DNA from: CAWAQA01 sp963784065
GTDB lineage: Bacteria; Acidobacteriota; Vicinamibacteria; Vicinamibacterales; UBA2999
Assembly: GCA_963784065.1 (NCBI GenBank)
Contig: CAWAQA010000005.1
Span: 310,001 to 374,000 of the forward strand
Direction: 5' to 3'
DNA: 64,000 nucleotides
The translations under genes were made by a program, and so were the position numbers. This document shows, piece after piece, positions 56,702 through 64,000 of the stretch. Position 1 is the stretch's first letter, and the number at the start of each line of letters is the position of its first letter. The notes beneath the pieces are model-generated. The model made no database searches. It was given only the letters and a program-made list of their open reading frames with translations, and had not been told where the DNA came from.

Positions 56702-57970
56702 AATTCGCGTTCGTCACGCCTCGCTACGGCGCGGAGATCGATGATGGGCCGGAACACGCCGCCCGGCTGCTCGCGGAGCAGGTGAGCTCGCGGCACGACG
56801 TCGACGTGTTGACGACGACCGCGCGCGACCCGCTGACCTGGAAGAACGACACCGCCGAGGGGTCCGACCGCGTGCGCGGCGTGATGGTAAGGCGCTTCTC
56901 CGTCAACCAGCTTCACGACCAGGGCGCCTTCCAGCAGCTATCGCAACGGCTGTTCGCCGGCGGCGCAGTGGAGGGCGGAGGAGATCGAATGGGTGCGACG
57001 GCTTGGTCCATCCTCGCCGGGACTGGTGGACTTCATCAAGCGCCAGCAACGCAATTACGACGCGTTCGTCTTCTTCTCACTGCTTCATGCCACGACACTG
57101 CACGGGTTTGCGATCGCGCCCGAACGCAGCGTCATCTTTCCCTACCTGCAGCTTCACCCGGCACTCCGCTTCGGCCTCTGGTCTGATCTGCCTCGGCCTC
57201 GGCGCGAGGCGGTCGGCTACGTATCGGGCGCCGAGCGCACGGTGGCGCGCGCGTTCATGCAGTACCCGGCCTCTGCCGAGGAGATCGTCGGCGTCGGCGT
57301 CGATGCGCCACCGCAGCAGGCTTACCCCCGTCATCAGCAGGATCCGGCCGACAACCCCGCATCCGACGACGAAGCCGCGGCGGAATCCGAGGAGGCACCG
57401 GCCGAGTACCTGACGAGGGCGTGGCATTCCATTCCGCCGGCGCCATCGCCTCTATGGCGCCTTCGCGATGTACGGCGGACGCGTGGAGCCCGACAACGGC
57501 TGCGAGGAGATGCTCGAGTACTTCGACGCGCTATTCGGCCAACGACGGCGACACGGCCCTCGTGCTGATGGGCGTGAAGATGATGAAGGTGCCGCGAAGC
57601 GCCGTACCTGCGCCTCGCGGGCGTGCTGCCGGATCGCGAGCGGATGATTGCCTACGAGGCCGCCGACGTCACGCTGGCACCGGCGTCGGACGATCTGCTC
57701 GCGCAACCGGTGCTCGAAAGCCTCGCGGTCGGCACGCCGGTGCTCGCCGCGGCGATGAACGACGCCGCCGTCGAGCACGCGCGCCGGTCCAACGCCGGCC
57801 TGTATTACGGGAACCGCGAGGAGTTCGTGGAGGCCTTGCGCCTGATGACGACCAACACACGGCTTCGCGAGAAGATGGGCGAGAACGGACGGCAGTACAT
57901 CCGCCAGCACTACCGCTGGGACGCCGTGCTTGGCCGTTTCGATCGGCTGGTGAGCAAGGTGAAGCGGTAG
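56698..57970 (+). CDS. Glycosyltransferase family 4 protein (second), frame breaks
   Basis: The N-terminus MKFAFVTPRYGAEIDDGPEH parallels the first enzyme (RYGAEI), so the pair looks like an old duplication. Further parts: QRNYDAFVFFSLLHATTLHG, HPALRFGLWSDLPRPRR, a proline/acidic insert (about 57310-57410), RRRHRLYGAFAMYGGRVEPD and the sugar-binding region LAPASDDLLAQPVLESLAVG. Extra bases near 56975, 57420, 57535 and 57600. The insert separates the two GT-B halves and is low in complexity. Ends DRLVSKVKR. Confidence 0.8.
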
Positions 57971-57980
57971 CGGGTCGGTA

Positions 57981-58006
57981 GCGGGCCGGCTTTCGGACCG
58001 GCCCGC
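57981..58006 (+). terminator. GC-rich hairpin after the glycosyltransferase cluster
   Basis: GCGGGCCGG and CCGGCCCGC form a perfect 9-bp stem with an 8-base loop 11 bases past the stop codon. A T tract is missing, so it may stabilise the 3' end or act with Rho rather than terminate alone. Confidence 0.5.
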
Positions 58007-58026
58007 GTAACGGATGACCGCAGGTC

Positions 58027-58050
58027 GGGTCCGGCTGAAGCCGGCCCTAC
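58027..58050. repeat. GCCGGCTTCAG-type palindromic repeat
   Basis: GGGTCCGGCTGAAGCCGGCCC lies between the second glycosyltransferase and the convergent response-regulator gene; third instance of this core in the window. Confidence 0.75.
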
Positions 58051-58059
58051 GAGACTCGC

Positions 58060-59548
<1,489 letters not shown>

Positions 59549-59584
59549 GTGCACAACCTTGCCGGGGCCGGATGGAGCGGACCC

Positions 59585-62506
59585 CTACGTACGCTGCGCA
59601 GCCCGGGCCGCCCGTTCGGCCGGCGCAGAGGGAAATTCGATGATGAACCGGGTACCCTGTCCGAGGACGCTGTCGCAGTCGATCGAGCCGTGGTGCTCGC
59701 GGACGATGCCGTACGTGATGGAGAGGCCGAGGCCGGTGCCCTGGCCGATGGCCTTGGTGGTGAAGAACGGATCGTAGATGCGCGCGAGGTATTCGTTGGG
59801 AATGCCGGACCCGGTGTCGGACACTTCCGCGACAACCGTGGCGCCATCCATGCGCGTGGCGATCGACAGCCACCCGCCGCGCGGCATCGCGTCTTTCGCG
59901 TTGAGGAAGAGGTTGAGGAAGACCTGCTGGAGCTTGTGCTCGAGCCCGAGCACCGTCACCGGCGCCTCGCTCAACTCCTTGCGGACCTTGATGCGGTGAA
60001 GCGCGAACTGGTGCTCGAGCAGCGCGAGCACGTCGTTGATGATGGTGTTGACATCCACCGGCGCCACGTCCGTGCCGCCGCCCGACGCGACCGGGCGCGA
60101 CAGGTTGAGGAGCCCGTTGACGATCTTCGCGGCGCGGAACGTCTGGCGCTCGATCTTCTCGAGCAGGCGCGTGCGCGGGTCCTCGGGATCGGCGCCTTCC
60201 AGCAGCATCTGCGTAAAGCTCGAGATGCCGGTCAGCGGCGTGTTCACCTCGTGCGCCACGCCGGCGGCGAGCAGGCCGATCGACGCCATCTTCTCGGAGA
60301 TCTGCAGCTGCTCCTCGAGCTGCACGCGCCGCGTGATGTCCTCGATGATGACGATGGTCCCGACGGTCCGGATGGCCGAATCGTCGGCGGCGCGCAGGGG
60401 CACGACGGCGGCGTTGACGATCAGGGATCCGCCGCCGCGAACCTCGAGCGCAAGCCGCGACAGCGTGGCGCCGTTCGGAGTGTCGCGCCGCGCGGCGCGG
60501 ATCGCTTCGACGAACTGGGCGTCGAACACCTCGTGCAGCGAACGGCCGATCGCGGCGGCGCGCGCCACGCCGTACAACTGCTCGAGCGCGCTGTTCCACC
60601 GCACGATGCGATCGTGGAGATCGACGACGAGGAGGCCGTCATCGAGCGACTCGACGATGTTCTCGTTGAACGCGCGCATGCGATCGAGCTCGACGGCCTT
60701 CACGTGCAGCTGCCGGTAGAGGCGCGCGTTCTCGAGCGCCGTCGCGATCTGGCCGGCCACGGCCGCGAGCAGTCCCATGTCCTCGCTGCTCAGGGGCTCG
60801 CCGGTGTCCTTGCGCCCGAGCGCCAGGACGGCGATCGTGCCTTCCTTGGCCATGCACGGGATGAAGTAGTAGAGCCCGACGTCGCGCCACACCTCGATCT
60901 CCTCGACGGCGAAGCGGCTCGTGGAGATCGGGTCGTCGAGCGCGACGTAGTAGCCGTTGGCGAGCCGGTGGCCGATCCCGGAGCGCTTCGGCAGCGCCGG
61001 CGGATGCCCATCGCCAAAGCCCGACGCGCGCACGGAGCCGAAATGCGGCGCCACTTCGTCTTCGAGCATCAGCGCCATGCGATCGACGAGCAGCGTCTCC
61101 ATCACGCGCGTGACCAGCCGCTCCGACAGCCGGTTCAGGTCGAGATCGCTGTTCAAGTCGCGCGCGAACCCGACGAGCGCCCGGCGGTAGTCGTAGCGAT
61201 CGCGGTAGAAGGCGCGATCGAGCATGTTCTGGATCGCGTTCTTCACGGGCGGCGCGAGCAGGAACGCCACCAGCGTCACGAGCAGCGCGATGAGCCAGCT
61301 GTGATCGTCGGTTCCTCCTCGATCGAGGAACACACGTTCCAGTCCCTGCAGCAGGACAACGTAGATGGCGACGATCGCGGCGAGCGCGGCGGTGTAGACG
61401 AGCGCGCGCTTGACGATCACCTCGACGTCCATCAGCCGGTAGCGCACGATGGCGGAGGCGTAGGCGAGCGGGATGAGGCTGAGGGGGATCGCCGACAGAC
61501 CCATCGGCAGCGAGGGCTCGACGCCGACCGCATAGGGCAGCGCGTAGCCGAACGCAAAGGGCGCCGCACCGAGGGCCGTCCCCCAGGCGATCCAGCGGAG
61601 CTGCCGGCGCGCCGTGACCGCACGCACCTCGCCGAGCGCGCGCGTCAACGCCACGAGGCCGGCGACGAAGCATGCCGCCAGGTACGCGAGCTCCAGGCGA
61701 TCAATCGCCTCGATCACGCCGACGAACAGCGCGGCGTCACTGCCGCTCCGAGCGAGGGCCACGATCCGTGCGGCGCCGAGCAGCGCCGCGGGAAGGTAGA
61801 TCAGCGGGAACAGCGTCCGCGCGGTCGCGCCCGCCTTCCAGCGCCGCGGCCGTTCCGGGAACACCAGCGTGAAGTGCAGGAACAACGGCGCCAGCAGCAG
61901 GATCGACGCGACATCCCCCCAGTAGAAGACCCAGTCGAGACGATCGAGGCGGCCGCTGAACGAGAAGGTGAAAACGCCGAAGAACGCGACGGCGAGCCAG
62001 AAGAAGTGCAGCGTCGCCTGATCGCGCGGCCGGCGCAGGCGCACCGCGCCGCCCACCAGCAGCGTGAAGATGCCCACACCCGCCAGCAGGAAATACAGCG
62101 CGCCCGAACCGGTTGGCACCGGCGCGATGCGTACGTCCACGACTTCACGCGAGCCGAGGCGCAGGACGGTGTAGCGGACCGTGCCGCCGGCGCTGGCGGC
62201 GTGCAACGCAGCGACGACATCGGATACCTGCTGCACGGGCCGGTCGTCGACCGCCAGCAGCACGTCACCTGGTCTCAGGCCTACGGCGGATGCCGGCGCC
62301 CCCGCGGCGATCTCCGCGGCGACCACGCCTTCACCCGTGAGGCGCCAGAGAACGCCGTCTTCCATCTCGCGCCATGTCGCACGAGAAACGATGTTCGCCA
62401 GCCCAAGGCAGAGCAATACCGAGACGACGAGGAGCGGCAACCCGGGCCGTCCCCACCGGACCCAGGAAGTGGGCGCCGCGTGGAAGGAGGTCTGAACCCC
62501 AGACAT
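59585..62506 (-). CDS. Membrane sensor histidine kinase with PDZ, GAF and PAS domains
   Basis: From MSGVQTSFHAAPTSWVRWGR (973 residues): a membrane segment near 22-40, a periplasmic PDZ-like domain (about 55-130, with VGLRPGDVLLAVDDRPVQQV), some eight further membrane segments (about 135-420), a GAF domain, a PAS domain (NIVESLDDGLLVVDLHDRIV), HisKA with the phospho-histidine in AAGVAHEVNTPLTGISSF, and a HATPase domain (NLFLNAKDAM, DTGSGIP, GTGLGLSI). The frame is clean throughout. Upstream starts as far as 62602 are possible. Pairs with the adjacent NtrC-type regulator. PDZ plus multi-TM input suggests sensing of a peptide or envelope protein state, which is inference. Confidence 0.92.
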   Translation of the reverse strand: MSGVQTSFHAAPTSWVRWGRPGLPLLVVSVLLCLGLANIVSRATWREMEDGVLWRLTGEGVVAAEIAAGAPASAVGLRPGDVLLAVDDRPVQQVSDVVAALHAASAGGTVRYTVLRLGSREVVDVRIAPVPTGSGALYFLLAGVGIFTLLVGGAVRLRRPRDQATLHFFWLAVAFFGVFTFSFSGRLDRLDWVFYWGDVASILLLAPLFLHFTLVFPERPRRWKAGATARTLFPLIYLPAALLGAARIVALARSGSDAALFVGVIEAIDRLELAYLAACFVAGLVALTRALGEVRAVTARRQLRWIAWGTALGAAPFAFGYALPYAVGVEPSLPMGLSAIPLSLIPLAYASAIVRYRLMDVEVIVKRALVYTAALAAIVAIYVVLLQGLERVFLDRGGTDDHSWLIALLVTLVAFLLAPPVKNAIQNMLDRAFYRDRYDYRRALVGFARDLNSDLDLNRLSERLVTRVMETLLVDRMALMLEDEVAPHFGSVRASGFGDGHPPALPKRSGIGHRLANGYYVALDDPISTSRFAVEEIEVWRDVGLYYFIPCMAKEGTIAVLALGRKDTGEPLSSEDMGLLAAVAGQIATALENARLYRQLHVKAVELDRMRAFNENIVESLDDGLLVVDLHDRIVRWNSALEQLYGVARAAAIGRSLHEVFDAQFVEAIRAARRDTPNGATLSRLALEVRGGGSLIVNAAVVPLRAADDSAIRTVGTIVIIEDITRRVQLEEQLQISEKMASIGLLAAGVAHEVNTPLTGISSFTQMLLEGADPEDPRTRLLEKIERQTFRAAKIVNGLLNLSRPVASGGGTDVAPVDVNTIINDVLALLEHQFALHRIKVRKELSEAPVTVLGLEHKLQQVFLNLFLNAKDAMPRGGWLSIATRMDGATVVAEVSDTGSGIPNEYLARIYDPFFTTKAIGQGTGLGLSITYGIVREHHGSIDCDSVLGQGTRFIIEFPSAPAERAARAAQRT

Positions 62507-62855
62507 GTAGCGAGGACGCAGGCGCGTACGACGGCCTGCCGCGCTCCGCTGGGGAGCAAACGATATACCAGTGCCCGATCGCGTCCCGTAGTCGTAAACC
62601 ACGTTATTTCAGGGTGTTATGCGAATTTTCCTTCACCGATGCCACGCCGATCCAATCAACGGAACGATCCGTCCAACAAAATGGACGCGAAAAACGAGGC
62701 TAAAAAAAGTCGGCAAGTGAACAGGTGGCCGAGTCGAGGACCAAACGCAGCTCGGGTCCTGCAACCGATATCCGCCTGTGCACCGCCGACTGCCGCCTGC
62801 GGGCTGTCGACTGTCTTACTCCCGACCGCGAACGGCCGGCTGAGAGGCCGGCTGC
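62507..62855. other. Intergenic region without a recognised gene
   Basis: Between the kinase start and the TonB receptor end, about 350 bases. It holds an AT-richer patch (62605-62710, with AAAAAACGAGGCTAAAAAAA-like runs) that could carry the kinase promoter. No sigma-54 -24/-12 pair, RNA fold or small gene was recognised. Confidence 0.5.
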
Positions 62856-64000
62856 TTAGAATCTGACCGTGAGGCCTCCAACCACACGCTTCGGCGGCCG
62901 GACGACGAGGAGCTCGTCGTATACGGACGAATCGAGCAGGTCGTCACGGAACATGTTGCGCACCGCAAACAGCATCTCCCAATGCGCATTGGTGAAGTTC
63001 ATGAACGGCAGCGCCTGGTTCACCTGCACTTCGAAGCGCGCGCCGGGCCGCGCATCGAGGCTGGCGGCATCGTCGGCGACAAAACCACTGTTGATCTTGT
63101 AGACGACGAACACCCGCGTGTCGATCCCCGGCAGCACGCTTTCCACCGTCGTCGTCAGGTCGTGGATGCGCTCGTGGTCGGTCCTGATCGCGGAGGCGGC
63201 GACGACCGTGACCGCGTGCAGATCCGCTGAAGGTCCGACCCAGCGTGCATCGGCCTGCGTGTAGTCGATCGACGCGCGAACCCCGTCGGCCACGTCGCGG
63301 CTCAGGCTCACGCCCCACCCGCGGCCTTCGAAGTCGCCGGCCGACGCGACGTAATAGTGGCCAAGGCTCGCGTTGGCCTTGCCCGGGAGATCGCCGAACA
63401 GCGTCACGACCTGATCGTCGACGTGCTGCCGGAAGGCGCGCACACCCACGACGAAGTCGCCCGCCCACTCGCGCTCGATGGCAACCTCGAGGTGCTCGAC
63501 GCGCTCGGGCGTGAAGTTGCCGTCGCCGGAGATGGTCGAGAACGTGCGCTCCGGCGGCAACCAGATACCCGTGGACGGCGGCAGGAACTCTTCCGCGCCG
63601 GGAGCGATCTCGCGCCGCGACGCGGTCGCCCGCAGCTCGAGGGTGTCGTTGAGGCTCGGCCGCAGCGTGATGCTCGCGCGCGGGCTCAGCAGGGCGCGCT
63701 GCGCGAGGTAGTCGTAGCGCGAATACTTGGCGCCGTAGCCGACCCGCAGCTGCGGATTGATCGCCCAGTCGTCGAACGCGTACACCGATCCGGCGTTGCG
63801 GCTGCCGTCGGTCATCGCCGCCAGCGCGTCGGCGTTGCCACCGAGGTAGCGCTGCATGCCGTACGACCACCCGGCTTCGTACTGGTGCGTGCTGCCGACA
63901 CGCGCGCACGTACGATCCCGCGAGGATCCAGGACGCAAGGTCTCCTTGCGTCATGGCCCCGCGCATCGCCCACTCGCCACCGCCAGTGGGCGCCGCGAGC
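62856..64000 (-). CDS. TonB-dependent outer-membrane receptor, 5' end outside window
   Basis: C-terminal part of a beta-barrel: alternating strands such as VYAFDDWAINPQLRVGYGAK, LLSPRASITLRPSLNDTLEL, FTPERVEHLEVAIEREWAGD and a final strand ending RVVGGLTVRF with the C-terminal Phe of outer-membrane barrels. HWEMLFAVRNMFRD is the usual penultimate part of TonB receptors with carboxypeptidase-like N-domains. One extra base near 63905. Plug domain and TonB box lie outside the window, so the ligand cannot be guessed. Confidence 0.82.

Overview
The window is a GC-rich bacterial chromosome segment dominated by housekeeping genes. Gene content and order (tilS-ftsH-folP-cdaA-ybbR; yebC-ruvC-ruvA-ruvB; a B. 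subtilis-type purSQLF set; LigD-type polymerase; TonB receptor; PDZ-bearing sensor kinase next to an NtrC-type regulator) best fit a Gram-negative Acidobacteriota, plausibly class Vicinamibacteria. That placement is inference; the complete 16S gene at 30925-32478 would settle it.

Layout. 1-5656 (minus): tilS-ftsH-folP-cdaA-ybbR, the last gene cut by the window edge. 5764-8044: tRNA-Met(CAT), a deoxyhypusine-synthase-like protein and queA. 8070-10172 (plus): a thioredoxin-reductase-like protein and an AI-2E-type permease. 10224-18949 (minus): LigD polymerase domain, an unrecognised conserved protein, DUF4112, fabH, ruvB, ruvA, ruvC, yebC, two methyltransferases and a membrane protein. 18963-22966: an amino-acid ABC transporter whose binding protein and permease are fused, a methyltransferase and an Fpg-type glycosylase. 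22991-26834: AsmA-like protein, zinc-ribbon/tandem-PspC protein, DUF2784 and an S41 protease. 26911-33090 (minus): a complete rRNA operon, 16S-tRNA-Ile-tRNA-Ala-23S-5S, with three consensus-like tandem promoters, rRNA processing stalks and a terminator. 33087-35310: tyrS and a Tat-exported phosphoesterase. 35255-45707 (minus): M16 peptidase-purB-purS-purQ-purL-purF-HEAT protein-purM-purN, mostly with overlapping or nearly touching ends. 45881-50635: rlmN, a ParB-like protein, mtaB and purD. 50721-57970 (plus): rpsU, a zinc-ribbon protein, a STAS protein, then a likely surface-glycan cluster (UbiA-type decaprenyl-phosphate phosphoribosyltransferase, DUF362, a charged low-complexity protein, two related GT4 glycosyltransferases). 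58060-62506 (minus): sigma-54 response regulator and a PDZ/multi-TM/GAF/PAS histidine kinase. 62856-64000: the 3' part of a TonB-dependent receptor.

Two properties run through the window. First, about half of the protein genes, including indispensable single-copy ones (fabH, ruvB, tilS, purL, purM, tyrS), are readable only if a frame is changed one or more times. In nearly every case I traced, the break is one extra base. This looks like insertion-biased sequencing error. I annotate these as single genes spanning the breaks. Second, short palindromic repeats sit at gene junctions, and at two of them (ruvC/ruvA and purD/mtaB) the repeat is part of the open reading frame.

No CRISPR array, prophage or insertion sequence was seen. 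No clearly new multi-gene system is proven. The best leads are the RuvC-RuvA in-frame fusion through a repeat, the glycan cluster at 51.9-58.0 kb, the deoxyhypusine-synthase-like protein and the PDZ sensor kinase.
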